The translations under genes were made by a program, and so were the position numbers. The notes below the pieces were generated by a model. The model was not told the DNA's origin and ran no database searches. It saw only the letters and a list, made by a program, of their open reading frames with translations. Below, piece by piece: positions 42,101-50,557 of a stretch of 64,000 nucleotides of DNA. Positions within the stretch are counted from its first letter, which is position 1; each line of letters opens with the position of its first letter. Source of the stretch: Betaproteobacteria bacterium (lineage in GTDB: Bacteria > Pseudomonadota > Gammaproteobacteria > Burkholderiales > Burkholderiaceae_C); NCBI GenBank assembly GCA_025356445.1, contig JANXSZ010000024.1, forward strand, positions 1-64,000. The letters run 5' to 3'.

Positions 42101-43354
42101 ATGTCAGTACCCCTCCGCCTATTGCACGCCAACGTATCGCATACCAACGTACGGCACGCTGGCGCGTTGCTGCTGTTCACTGCCATGCTGAACAGTGCCT
42201 TCGCCCAACCTATCGCCGTGCGCCCCGAGTTCCCCCGTGCGTTGCGCGAAGCACCTGCTTTAACGTCCCAGGCATCAGCGCCTCAAACCTCAGCGCCTCA
42301 GTCGGATTTGCGCATCGAGCCGCGCCCCGAAGTTCGCTCTGACTCTCGCCCCGTCACCACCCGCGACGCCTTGCCCGCTGACGAGCAGCGCGTCGTTACC
42401 CTGTTCGACAACGCGGCACCCGCTGTGGCCTACATCACCACCGAGCTGGTGCAGACCAATGCGTCGTATGAGCGCGAAGTCAGCCAGGGGGCTGGCAGCG
42501 GGTTTTTATGGGATGGCCTGGGCCATATCGTGACCAGCAACCATGTGATCGACACCGCCCGGCGCATTTATGTGCAGCTGGACGCAGGCAAGCCGGTCGA
42601 GGCGACGGTGGTAGGGCGGGCACCGGAATACGATCTGGCGGTGATTCGGTTGAGCAAGGCTGCGGCCAGCCAGTTTGCGGGCATTGTGCCGATTCCATTG
42701 GGTGACAGCAAAAGCATCCGCATCGGCCAGCGGGTGTACGCCATTGGCAACCCGTTTGGGCTCCACCGCACGCTGACGCAGGGGATCGTCAGTGCGTTGG
42801 ATCGGGAGTTGCCCACCACCAGCTTTCGCGAGGTGCTGGGGGTGATTCAGACCGATGCGGCGATCAACCCAGGCAGCTCGGGTGGGCCCCTGCTCGACAG
42901 CGCAGGCCGTTTGGTGGGCGTGAATGCAGCGATCCGGCCAGGGCAGGGCGGGTTTGCGGGGATTGGATTTTCGATTCCGGTGGATTTGGTCAACCGCATC
43001 GTGCCTGCGCTGATCGCCAAAGGCCGTGCACCGTTGCCCAGCATCGGTGTGGTGCCTATGCGGGCGGACATTGCGATCCGGGCGGGTATCACCGGCGTGG
43101 TGCTGGCCGAAGTGGAGGTGCAAAGCCCGGCGGCAGAGGCCGGTTTGCTGCCCTTCAATAAGCGCACGGGTGAATTGGGCGATGTGATTACCGCAGCGAA
43201 TGGCCGCCCGGTGGCCAGCATGACGGCGCTGGCCAATGAGATGGACAGAACCGGCATCAACAACCTGCTGTCACTGACTGTGCAGCGCAACGGCTACCCG
43301 AACCCGCAGCGCGAGCGCACGGTGCAGGTGCGGGTGGTGGATTTACGGAAGTAG
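42101..43354 (+). CDS. Trypsin-like periplasmic serine protease (DegP/HtrA-type, S1C)
   Basis: A 417-residue exported protease: signal peptide to about residue 35 (NSAFA) and a Pro/Ala/Ser-rich linker. The catalytic triad is in SNHVID (His), EYDLAVI (Asp) and NPGSSGGPL (Ser). A single PDZ domain follows, from about 320 (LAEVEVQSPAAEAGLL). HtrA-type proteases degrade or chaperone damaged envelope proteins. The ATG at 42101 gives the signal; a TTG at 42080 is possible. The 3' end overlaps the convergent YigZ gene by 12 bases. Confidence 0.93.
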   Translation: MSVPLRLLHANVSHTNVRHAGALLLFTAMLNSAFAQPIAVRPEFPRALREAPALTSQASAPQTSAPQSDLRIEPRPEVRSDSRPVTTRDALPADEQRVVTLFDNAAPAVAYITTELVQTNASYEREVSQGAGSGFLWDGLGHIVTSNHVIDTARRIYVQLDAGKPVEATVVGRAPEYDLAVIRLSKAAASQFAGIVPIPLGDSKSIRIGQRVYAIGNPFGLHRTLTQGIVSALDRELPTTSFREVLGVIQTDAAINPGSSGGPLLDSAGRLVGVNAAIRPGQGGFAGIGFSIPVDLVNRIVPALIAKGRAPLPSIGVVPMRADIAIRAGITGVVLAEVEVQSPAAEAGLLPFNKRTGELGDVITAANGRPVASMTALANEMDRTGINNLLSLTVQRNGYPNPQRERTVQVRVVDLRK

Positions 43355-43930
43355 CCAACCCAAACGTCCGTGCCCTGCATCGTTCAAGCGTTGCACCAAG
43401 CCGGGTGCGGTGCTGTCAGGCACGCGGAAAGTGACCGTTACCACGCTGCTGTGCGCGACGTGGTTCAGCTCAGCGCCAGCGGCTTCCAGTTCGCGGCGCA
43501 CCATGCCTTCCTGGGCGTAGGGCAGGGTGCAGCCCAGGCAAAGCCAGCGCTGCACGGGCACTTTGTCGGCTTTCAGCAAGGCCTGCGCCACGCTGTCGGT
43601 GTAGGCGCGAACCAAGCCACCGGCCCCCAGTTTGATGCCACCAAAGTAGCGCACCACCGTCGCCAGTACGCCGTCCAGGTCATGGTGGCGCAGCACCTCC
43701 AGCATCGGTCGTCCGGCGGTGCCGCCGGGTTCACCGTCGTCCACGGCTGCGGATTGCCCACCGGCCATCAAAGCCCAGCAGACGTGTACGGCACCGGGGT
43801 GTTCGGCGCGCAGGGTGGCCACCACGGCCAAAGCAGCATCACGGTCAGGCACGGATTGCACGCAGCCGATGAAGCGGCTTTTGCGGATCAGCAGTTCGCT
43901 GTGGACGGGGGTGGCGATGGCGTAGGGCAT
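43343..43930 (-). CDS. YigZ/IMPACT-family protein (UPF0029)
   Basis: A 195-residue protein of the YigZ family. The N-terminal domain has LLIRKSRFIGCVQ, HVCWALMAG and DDGEPGGTAGRPMLEVL, with YFGGIKLGAGGLVRAYTDSV; a small C-terminal ferredoxin-like domain follows. The biochemical role of the family is not settled; ties to translation regulation are proposed for the eukaryotic relatives. I chose the ATG at 43930 over 43966 because it gives the family-typical N-terminus. The end overlaps the protease gene. Confidence 0.92.
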   Translation of the reverse strand: MPYAIATPVHSELLIRKSRFIGCVQSVPDRDAALAVVATLRAEHPGAVHVCWALMAGGQSAAVDDGEPGGTAGRPMLEVLRHHDLDGVLATVVRYFGGIKLGAGGLVRAYTDSVAQALLKADKVPVQRWLCLGCTLPYAQEGMVRRELEAAGAELNHVAHSSVVTVTFRVPDSTAPGLVQRLNDAGHGRLGWLLP

Positions 43931-44015
43931 ATCAGGGGGGTGAGAGGCTGTGCAGCTTAACCGCATGTCGCCTACGCAACGCAGAACTCAGGGGTTGGCT
44001 TTAGACTGCTGAGCC

Positions 44016-45191
44016 ATGAACACCTCAACTTCCCCCACCAACGCAGGCTTATGCCTCCAGCGCACCCAGCGGATGCTGGACACCTTGCAGTCCGAAATCA
44101 ACAGTGGCCGTTTGCCCGGTGCGGTGTTGATGGTGGCGCGTAAGGGGCAAACCGCTGTGTTTGAAGCGCTGGGACAGCAAAACCCAGCCACCCCAGCGCC
44201 TATGGCCAAGGATTCGATTTTTCGCATCTACTCGATGACCAAACCTATCGTTTCGGTGGCGATCATGATGTTGGTAGAGCAAGGCAAACTGCTGCTGAGC
44301 GATACCGTAGCCCAGCATTTGCCCGAGTTTGCCGGGCAAGCTGTGGCGACAGAGGTGAATGGCGATATGGTGTTGAAAGCACCCCAGCGGCCTGCTACGG
44401 TACAAGATTTGCTGCGCCACACGGCCGGGTTGACCTACGAGTTTTTGGGCAACTTCAACGTGCAGCGCCAGTATGGCCGTGCCAACATCAGCTCACGGGG
44501 CCGCACCAACGCTGAATTCACGCAAACGCTGGCCGCTATTCCATTGATGTTCGAGCCAGGTAGCGTCTGGGAATACAGCCGTGCGACCGACGTGCTGGGC
44601 CGCTTGGTGGAGGTGGCCAGTGGGCAGGGGCTGGGTGCCTATTTGCAAACGCATATTTTTGAACCACTGGGCATGGTAGACACCGCTTTCAGTGTGCCTA
44701 CAGACAAGCAAAGCCGTATTGCGGAACCCTTTGCGCACGACCCGGATGGCGGCACGCCGATGCCCGTGTTCGACCCGTGCCAAGTGCCCGCGATGGAGGG
44801 CGGCGGTGGTGGTTTGATGTCCACCGCCAGCGACTACGCACGTTTCTTGCAGTTCATGCTGAACAAAGGCGAGCTGGGTGGTGTACGCCTGTTGGGGTCA
44901 CGCACCGTGGACTTCATGACCTGCGATCATCTGGGCGGCATTCCGTCCAATGGCACGCTGCTGCCTGATGGCCACGGCTTTGGTCTGGGCTTTGCGGTGC
45001 GCACCCATGCGGGTGTGGCGAATGTGCCAGGCTCTGTTGGGCTGTACTACTGGGGCGGGATTGCAGGCACCACGTTCTTTGTCGATCCGAAAGAAGACCT
45101 GTTTGCAATGCTGATGATCCAGGCCCCGAACCAGCGCGATTACTACCGTCCGCTGTTCCGCAACCTGGTTTACGCGTGCCTGGTGGATTGA
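44016..45191 (+). CDS. Serine hydrolase of the beta-lactamase class C/esterase fold
   Basis: A 391-residue enzyme. The active-site SxxK is SMTK near residue 74, with YSRA (YxN-like position) near 188 and WGGIAGT near 350 in the place of the KTG box. RHTAGLTYEF, GGGGLMSTASDYARF and FGLGFAV are typical of EstB-type esterases and class C-like hydrolases. No signal peptide is seen, so an antibiotic-degrading periplasmic role is unlikely; an intracellular esterase is more plausible. It is convergent with the HD-GYP gene with only two bases between stops. Confidence 0.88.
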   Translation: MNTSTSPTNAGLCLQRTQRMLDTLQSEINSGRLPGAVLMVARKGQTAVFEALGQQNPATPAPMAKDSIFRIYSMTKPIVSVAIMMLVEQGKLLLSDTVAQHLPEFAGQAVATEVNGDMVLKAPQRPATVQDLLRHTAGLTYEFLGNFNVQRQYGRANISSRGRTNAEFTQTLAAIPLMFEPGSVWEYSRATDVLGRLVEVASGQGLGAYLQTHIFEPLGMVDTAFSVPTDKQSRIAEPFAHDPDGGTPMPVFDPCQVPAMEGGGGGLMSTASDYARFLQFMLNKGELGGVRLLGSRTVDFMTCDHLGGIPSNGTLLPDGHGFGLGFAVRTHAGVANVPGSVGLYYWGGIAGTTFFVDPKEDLFAMLMIQAPNQRDYYRPLFRNLVYACLVD

Positions 45192-45193
45192 GG

Positions 45194-46444
45194 CTAAGCC
45201 TTGCGGGTCGCCATGTCCGTCCAGATTTCTTCCAGGTTGGTGATTTTCCAGTCCTCGGGTGTCTCCCGTCCCACAATGCACTCTTTGTTGTGGGGGGCTG
45301 ACAGGTCGATAATCTCCGGCATGATGTGCATGTTGGATTTGATCGAAAAAAATGCTTTGATGCGCGGCGTCAGCGCAGATGTCTCATGCTGCTCCAGCAC
45401 GACGGCCAGCCGCCCTGATTGCAGTTTGACGAGCGAGCCCGTGGGGTAGATGCCAATGCTTTTGACGAAAGCCTGAAACACCCGTGGATCAAAGTGCCCT
45501 TCCTTGGCCCAGACGGCCATGCGACGCAGGGATTCCGAAGGCTCCCAACCTGATTTATAAGGGCGGTTCGAGGTGATGGCGTCATACACATCGCATACTG
45601 CTGCCATGCGTGACAGCAGGCTGATGGCGTTGCCCCCCAGGCGCTCAGGGTACCCGGTACCGTCAAACTTTTCGTGGTGGTGCAGGCTGACATCGCGTGC
45701 AGCCATGGCACCACTGCCTGTGTTGCCCGTCAGCAGGTTGTAGCCAGCTCGGGGGTGTTCTTTGACAATGGCGTATTCAGCGTCTGTCAATTTCCCCGGT
45801 TTGTTCAGAATTTCCAGGGGAATCATCGCTTTGCCCAGGTCGTGCAGCAAGCCTGCCATGCCAGCGTCACGTAACAAAGCGTCGTCAAGTCCCAGTTGTC
45901 GTCCCAGCGCCACCATCAATGCACAAACCGTGACGGAGTGCAGGTAGGTGTAGTCGTCTTTGTTTTTAAGCCGTGACAGGCTCACAAAAACACCCGGATT
46001 CAGCATGACCGAGGCTGAAATATCCGCAACCAAGGGCCCCAGATGCCCTGTGGTGATGGCTTGACCCAGCCGAGCCTGCTTGAACAGCGCGTTAATTTCC
46101 TGCTTGGCTTGCTGTTTGATGAGGTTTGCGCGTTCAGCGGCTTGCTCAATGCTCAGGGGTTTGACCTGTGCGACAGGGGCGTGGGTACTGGCTTGGACGA
46201 GGGCCGGGGCCGGTAACGGCACGGCGGCAGGTGGTGGGACAGGTACCAGAGAGGCGACATCCAGGCCCAAATCAATATCAATCCAGACCTCTGTTACCGC
46301 GCTGTTGCGCAAGCGCTGAATATCCGCTTGATCCTGGATGACAAACTTGCTTTTCCAAAACGGGTGGTTGATCCATGAAGCGCCAGACAGCTCATGCAGA
46401 TACATCCCGATACGTACATCTTGGGTCGGAATTTTCTTCAGCAT
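45194..46444 (-). CDS. HD-GYP domain phosphodiesterase with DUF3391
   Basis: A 416-residue cytoplasmic protein. The N-terminal DUF3391-type segment (KIPTQDVRIGMYLHEL, about 1-60) is followed by a Pro/Ala-rich linker. The HD-GYP domain (about 160-350) has the metal site LLHDLGK (His201-Asp202) and the motif HHHEKFDGTGYP (about 255-266). HD-GYP proteins hydrolyse c-di-GMP. The active residues are intact. It is the second c-di-GMP protein of the window. A hairpin separates it from the upstream metK gene on the same strand. Confidence 0.93.
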   Translation of the reverse strand: MLKKIPTQDVRIGMYLHELSGASWINHPFWKSKFVIQDQADIQRLRNSAVTEVWIDIDLGLDVASLVPVPPPAAVPLPAPALVQASTHAPVAQVKPLSIEQAAERANLIKQQAKQEINALFKQARLGQAITTGHLGPLVADISASVMLNPGVFVSLSRLKNKDDYTYLHSVTVCALMVALGRQLGLDDALLRDAGMAGLLHDLGKAMIPLEILNKPGKLTDAEYAIVKEHPRAGYNLLTGNTGSGAMAARDVSLHHHEKFDGTGYPERLGGNAISLLSRMAAVCDVYDAITSNRPYKSGWEPSESLRRMAVWAKEGHFDPRVFQAFVKSIGIYPTGSLVKLQSGRLAVVLEQHETSALTPRIKAFFSIKSNMHIMPEIIDLSAPHNKECIVGRETPEDWKITNLEEIWTDMATRKA

Positions 46445-46458
46445 GAAACTATTTTAGG

Positions 46459-46485
46459 CAGGGGATGTTTGCTGTGCATCCCCTG
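46459..46485. terminator. Hairpin between metK and the HD-GYP gene
   Basis: CAGGGGATG (46459-46467) and CATCCCCTG (46477-46485) form a perfect 9-bp stem with a 9-base loop just downstream of metK. The following T-run is weak on the minus strand. Confidence 0.6.
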
Positions 46486-46497
46486 TTTCTTAAGCCC

Positions 46498-47682
46498 TTA
46501 TTTCAGGCCTGCTGCCAGTCGCAGTACCTGTGCCTTGTCTGTGTTTTCCCAGGTGAATTCAGGCTCTTCGCGGCCAAAGTGACCGTAGGCTGCCGTTTTT
46601 TCGTAGATCGGGCGCAGCAAATCGAGCATTTGGATGATGCCTTTGGGGCGCAGGTCGAAATGTTCGTTGACTAACGCTGCAATTTGCTCGTCAGGAATCA
46701 CGCCGGTGCCTTCGGTGTAGACCGTCACGTTCATGGGTTTGGCCACGCCAATCGCGTAGGCCACCTGGATTTGGCATTGCTTGGCAATACCGGCAGCGAC
46801 AATATTTTTGGCCACATAGCGCGCTGCGTAAGCCGCAGAGCGGTCCACTTTGGACGGATCTTTGCCCGAAAACGCACCACCGCCGTGCGGGCAAGCACCA
46901 CCGTAGGTGTCCACAATGATCTTGCGCCCGGTCAGGCCGCAATCGCCTTGGGGGCCGCCAATCACAAAGCGGCCTGTGGGGTTGATCAGGTAGCGCGTGT
47001 TCAGCAACCACTCTTTGGGCAGCACGGGCTTGATGATTTCTTCAATGATGGCTTCGATGAACGAGGCCTTCATTTTGGTGGCGGTTTCGCTTTGGTCGGG
47101 GCTGTGCTGGGTGGAGAGCACCACGGTGTCAATGCTGTGTGGCTTGCCGTCCACATAGCGCATCGTCACTTGGCTTTTGGCATCGGGGCGCAGGAACGGC
47201 AGGCGGCCGTCTTTGCGCAGTTGTGCCTGGCGCTCAACCAAGCGGTGGGCGTAGTAAATGGGGGCCGGCATGAGTTCTGGCGTTTCATCGCAGGCGTAGC
47301 CGAACATCAGGCCCTGGTCGCCCGCACCGATGTTGAGGTGGTCATCACTGGCGTGGTCTACGCCCTGCGCGATGTCATTGCTCTGCTTGTCATAGCACAC
47401 CATGACGGCACAGCCCTTGTAGTCGATGCCATATTCGGTGTTGTCGTAGCCGATGCGTTTGATGGTGTCGCGGGCCACCTGGATGTAGTCCACATGCGCG
47501 TTGGTGGTGATTTCACCGGCCAAAACGACCAAGCCGGTGTTGGTCAACGTTTCAGCGGCGACACGGCTGCGCGGGTCTTGTTTGAAAATCGCGTCGAGGA
47601 TGGCATCGGAAATCTGGTCAGCAACCTTATCAGGGTGGCCTTCAGAGACAGATTCAGAGGTAAAGAGAAAATCGTTCGCCAT
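46498..47682 (-). CDS. metK: S-adenosylmethionine synthetase
   Basis: A 394-residue enzyme making S-adenosylmethionine from methionine and [52 protein letters not shown] and [16 protein letters not shown] are all diagnostic. GGAG lies about 11 bases upstream of the ATG. The 140-base leader contains alternative pairings described separately. It is divergent from the LpxL-like genes. Its product also feeds BioA (amino donor) and QueE in this window. Confidence 0.97.
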   Translation of the reverse strand: MANDFLFTSESVSEGHPDKVADQISDAILDAIFKQDPRSRVAAETLTNTGLVVLAGEITTNAHVDYIQVARDTIKRIGYDNTEYGIDYKGCAVMVCYDKQSNDIAQGVDHASDDHLNIGAGDQGLMFGYACDETPELMPAPIYYAHRLVERQAQLRKDGRLPFLRPDAKSQVTMRYVDGKPHSIDTVVLSTQHSPDQSETATKMKASFIEAIIEEIIKPVLPKEWLLNTRYLINPTGRFVIGGPQGDCGLTGRKIIVDTYGGACPHGGGAFSGKDPSKVDRSAAYAARYVAKNIVAAGIAKQCQIQVAYAIGVAKPMNVTVYTEGTGVIPDEQIAALVNEHFDLRPKGIIQMLDLLRPIYEKTAAYGHFGREEPEFTWENTDKAQVLRLAAGLK

Positions 47683-47704
47683 TTTGGGATACTCCGGGGT
47701 TGAT

Positions 47705-47800
47705 AGGCAACATGCGTTGCCTGGCCCTGGGGCTTTGGCGAACGCTTTAGCAGTGGTGTTTAACGTCGCCCTGCAAGTAGTTCATTAACTCAGCGACGCT
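47705..47800 (-). promoter_or_regulatory. Structured metK leader with mutually exclusive helices
   Basis: In the minus-strand RNA, AGCGUCGC (47800-47793) can pair with GCGACGUU (47769-47762). The same second segment can instead pair, as GGCGACG (47770-47764), with CGUUCGCC (47744-47737) with one bulged U. A separate 7-bp hairpin AGGCAAC-GCAU-GUUGCCU lies at 47722-47705, before the ribosome site. This resembles a leader that switches, but I do not match it to a known SAM riboswitch class. Confidence 0.4.
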
Positions 47801-47825
47801 TTAATTCTATCTCTCTCCTCTTTTG

Positions 47826-48656
47826 ATGCTCGCTCTTTTCAAATTCTTGTCCTTGCTGCCCTTGGGGTTCATGCACCTCGTGGGAGGGGGCTTGGGCTGG
47901 CTGGCGTTTGCGTTGTCGCCCACCTACCGCCGCCGCTTTTGTGAAAACTCTGCCCAGGCGGGCTACAGCTTTGCACAGGTGCTGCCCGCCGTTGCCCAGA
48001 TTGGACGCATGGTGGCTGAGCTACCCCGGTTATGGCTGGGTAAAACGCCGTATTTTGAGTGGGACAACGACGCCTGCGTCGATGCGGCCTATGCGCAGAA
48101 AAAAGGGGTTTTGTTTCTGACGCCGCACTTGGGTTGTTTTGAGATCACCGCCCAAGCCTTGGCCATGCGCTACAGCGCCAGTTATGGCCCCTTGACCGTG
48201 CTGTTTCGGCCTGCACGTAAAACCTATTTGGCCCCGTTAATGCTTGCAGCGCGTCAGCGTCCTGGGTTGGAAACTGCCCCAACGACGCTTTCAGGTGTGC
48301 GGCAAATGATGAAAGCGCTGCGCCAGGGTCGAGCGATTGGCCTGTTGCCTGACCAGGTTCCCCCCGAGGGCATGGGCGCGTGGGCACCCTTTTTTGGCCG
48401 TGAGGCCTACACGATGACGCTGGCTGTGCGGCTGGCCCTGCAAACGGGCGCTGAACTCCGCCTGATCTGGGGTGAGCGCCTGCCCTGGGGTCAGGGCTAC
48501 CGCTTGCATTGCCGGGAGTTGCAATGCCCCTTGGCGGTGTCGGCAGACAAAGCAGTGATCCAAATGAATGAAGAAATTGAACGCCTGATCTGCGAATGTC
48601 CTGCCCAGTACCTCTGGAGCTACGGGCGCTACAAACAACCCCGGGTAGACGCGTGA
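47826..48656 (+). CDS. LpxL/HtrB-like acyltransferase (1)
   Basis: A 276-residue lysophospholipid acyltransferase-family protein with a single N-terminal membrane anchor (about 5-25). The catalytic HX4E motif is in TPHLGCFE (about residue 100). GRAIGLLPDQVPPEGMG, APFFGREAYT and CPAQYLWSYGRYK are typical of lipid A late acyltransferases. It probably adds a secondary acyl chain to lipid A at the inner membrane. A TTG directly before the ATG is an alternative start. Its stop shares bases with the next start (TGATG). Confidence 0.88.
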   Translation: MLALFKFLSLLPLGFMHLVGGGLGWLAFALSPTYRRRFCENSAQAGYSFAQVLPAVAQIGRMVAELPRLWLGKTPYFEWDNDACVDAAYAQKKGVLFLTPHLGCFEITAQALAMRYSASYGPLTVLFRPARKTYLAPLMLAARQRPGLETAPTTLSGVRQMMKALRQGRAIGLLPDQVPPEGMGAWAPFFGREAYTMTLAVRLALQTGAELRLIWGERLPWGQGYRLHCRELQCPLAVSADKAVIQMNEEIERLICECPAQYLWSYGRYKQPRVDA

Positions 48657-49552
48657 TGAAGCGCTGGACAGGCGTGGCTGGTGGCCTTTTATTGCTTTCT
48701 TTTTTATGGCTGTTCCAGTGGTTGCCGCTGGGTGTGCAAGCGGCTTGTGGACGGCTTTTGGGCTGGGTACTGTGGCCGCTAGCCCGTTCGCGCCGCGAGG
48801 TTGCCTTGCGCAATTTGGCACTGTGTTTGCCTGAGACCAGCGAGCTTGAGCGCGAGCAGATCGCCCGCCAGCTGTTCCAGTGGTTTTGTCGTAGCGTGCT
48901 GGAGCGAGGCTTGCTCTGGTACGCCTCCGTCAAGCGCTTGCAAAAGCTTATCCACGTTGAAGGCGATGTGGGTTTTGCCGATCGCCACCCCGGTGCAGTG
49001 ATGTGGTTGGTGCCGCATTTTGTCGGGCTGGACGTGGCCGGTGCCGCTGTGCAAATGCACATTGCACGACCGGGGGCGTCGATCTACCAAGTGCAAAACA
49101 ACCCGGTGCTGGATGCGGCCATCCGCCAGGGCCGTTTGCGCCACGGCAACGCGCAGATATTTGCCCGCAGCGAAACCGCCAAGCCGCTGATGCGTGCTAT
49201 TCGCAACGGAGCAGGGTTTTTCAACCTCCCTGACATGGATTTTGGCGAGCGTGATGCGGCGTTTGTTCCCTTTTTTGGCGTGCCTGCGGCCACGCTGCTT
49301 GCCCCGTCACGCATGGCGCGGGTGCTGCACATGAAAGTGCAGCCGGTGGTGACGGAAATACTGCCCGGCGGCGCAGGCTACCGCGTGCGGTTTTTGCCAC
49401 CGTGGGAAAATTTCCCCACCGACGATGCAGTGGCTGACACCGCCCGCATGAACCGCTGGATTGAAGAAGAGGTACGCCGCAATCCGGCCCAGTACCTGTG
49501 GGTGCACAAGCGCTTCAAGACCCGGCCTGAGGGCGAAGCTGATTTGTATTGA
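48656..49552 (+). CDS. LpxL/HtrB-like acyltransferase (2)
   Basis: A 298-residue paralog of the preceding protein with an N-terminal anchor (about 7-25). HX4D is in PHFVGLD (about residue 120), and NPAQYLWVHKRFKTRPEGE closes the family signature. FFNLPDMDFGERDAAFVPFFGVPAA aligns with the LpxL substrate loop. It is coupled to acyltransferase 1 by a TGATG overlap. The two presumably acylate lipid A at different positions; which is which cannot be said. Confidence 0.9.
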   Translation: MKRWTGVAGGLLLLSFLWLFQWLPLGVQAACGRLLGWVLWPLARSRREVALRNLALCLPETSELEREQIARQLFQWFCRSVLERGLLWYASVKRLQKLIHVEGDVGFADRHPGAVMWLVPHFVGLDVAGAAVQMHIARPGASIYQVQNNPVLDAAIRQGRLRHGNAQIFARSETAKPLMRAIRNGAGFFNLPDMDFGERDAAFVPFFGVPAATLLAPSRMARVLHMKVQPVVTEILPGGAGYRVRFLPPWENFPTDDAVADTARMNRWIEEEVRRNPAQYLWVHKRFKTRPEGEADLY

Positions 49553-49580
49553 AAACCATTTTGATGCAATGCCAATGGGC

Positions 49581-49618
49581 TTGAGCAGCTATGAAATTTA
49601 TACCAAATGAGCGCTCAA
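49581..49618. repeat. Dispersed motif with TTGAGC/GCTCAA ends
   Basis: TTGAGCAGCTATGAAATTTA continues through TACCAAATGA to GCGCTCAA. The ends are inverted (TTGAGC at 49581, GCTCAA at 49613). The hydrolase stop codon (complement of TTA at 49598-49600) lies inside it, between convergent genes. Confidence 0.6.
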
Positions 49619-50503
49619 TAAACGGGCGATCAGCAGGGGCTGCTCGTGTACCAGCCAATGGGTGCCATCAGCCACTGTTTCAAGGGTCAATTGTGGAACG
49701 TAGCGGTCCAGCCCGTCTATGAGCTCGGGTGGCAGGGCTGCATCCTGCATAGCCCAGACCACCAGGGTAGGAACATCTACCGTCAACATGGCGTGCGGCA
49801 ACTCAAGGGCCGCTGCACCAGGGTTGTTCACTGTTGGTGGGCGTAAAGGTGACGCACGGTAGTAGTTCAGGCTGCCCGTCAAGCCAGCATCCCAGACTTC
49901 CCGGTACTGGGTTTTGACCGCTTCCGTCAACCAGTCATCGCCGCCCATGTTGGTGAAAAATGCCCACAGGCGGCGGTAGTCATCCTCGGCCAGCAGCGTT
50001 TCGGCATCCGGGCGGATCAGGAAATTCATGTAGGCGCTGGCGGCTTGCTGCTTGGGATTGGCCTTCAGTTCGCGCAAAAACGTGCCTGGGTGTGGCGAGT
50101 TGATGATGGCCAGGCGCTGGAGGCGCGTGGGGTGCTGGTTGGCGAGGTTCCAGGCGATGGCGCCGCCCCAGTCGTGGGCTATCAGGCCCGCAATAGGCAT
50201 GTCGGGTGAACCGGTTTCCACGGCCATCAGCGCGGTAAGGTCTTGCACTAAATGCTTGGCCCTGTAGGCGCTGACCTCCGTTGGCGCACTGGAGCGCTCA
50301 TAGCCTCGCAGATTCGGTGCAATGCAGCGGTAGCCGCCGTTTTCAGGCTCCGCGAAGTGCAGCAGCAGCGTGTCCCAGACAAAAGCCGCCTCCGGAAAAC
50401 CATGGACAAAGACCAGCACCGGACGCCCCTGTTGACCGGCAGCACGGCAGCTCAGGGTGATGCCATGGGGGAGGGGTTGGAGAAATTGTTCAATCAATGG
50501 CAT
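49598..50503 (-). CDS. Alpha/beta-fold hydrolase (epoxide hydrolase-like)
   Basis: A 301-residue hydrolase. The oxyanion region FVHGFPEAAFVWD lies near residue 35. The nucleophile elbow is AHDWGGAIAW, with Asp as nucleophile as in epoxide hydrolases and haloalkane dehalogenases. The catalytic His is in DGTHWLVHEQP near the C-terminus. The substrate is unknown. I chose the ATG at 50503 (MPLIEQFLQPL); the frame is open to 50614. The C-terminal codons and the stop are part of a dispersed repeat, so the natural end of the protein may have been changed. Confidence 0.87.
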   Translation of the reverse strand: MPLIEQFLQPLPHGITLSCRAAGQQGRPVLVFVHGFPEAAFVWDTLLLHFAEPENGGYRCIAPNLRGYERSSAPTEVSAYRAKHLVQDLTALMAVETGSPDMPIAGLIAHDWGGAIAWNLANQHPTRLQRLAIINSPHPGTFLRELKANPKQQAASAYMNFLIRPDAETLLAEDDYRRLWAFFTNMGGDDWLTEAVKTQYREVWDAGLTGSLNYYRASPLRPPTVNNPGAAALELPHAMLTVDVPTLVVWAMQDAALPPELIDGLDRYVPQLTLETVADGTHWLVHEQPLLIARLLSAHLV

Positions 50504-50518
50504 GTGTGATTTGCTCAG

Positions 50519-50557
50519 TTTTTCATAGCTGGTCAAGCACACACAGATTGCGCTAGG
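50519..50557. repeat. Dispersed motif covering the engB stop codon
   Basis: TTTTTCATAGCTGGTCAAGC is followed by ACACACAGATT and GCGCTAGG. The engB stop TAG (complement of CTA at 50553-50555) lies in its GCGCTAG end. Confidence 0.5.

Noticed and set aside
47683-47825. A known SAM-I, SAM-II or SAH riboswitch before metK
   Set aside because: I could not match the conserved core of any of these classes by eye; only generic alternative pairing is reported.
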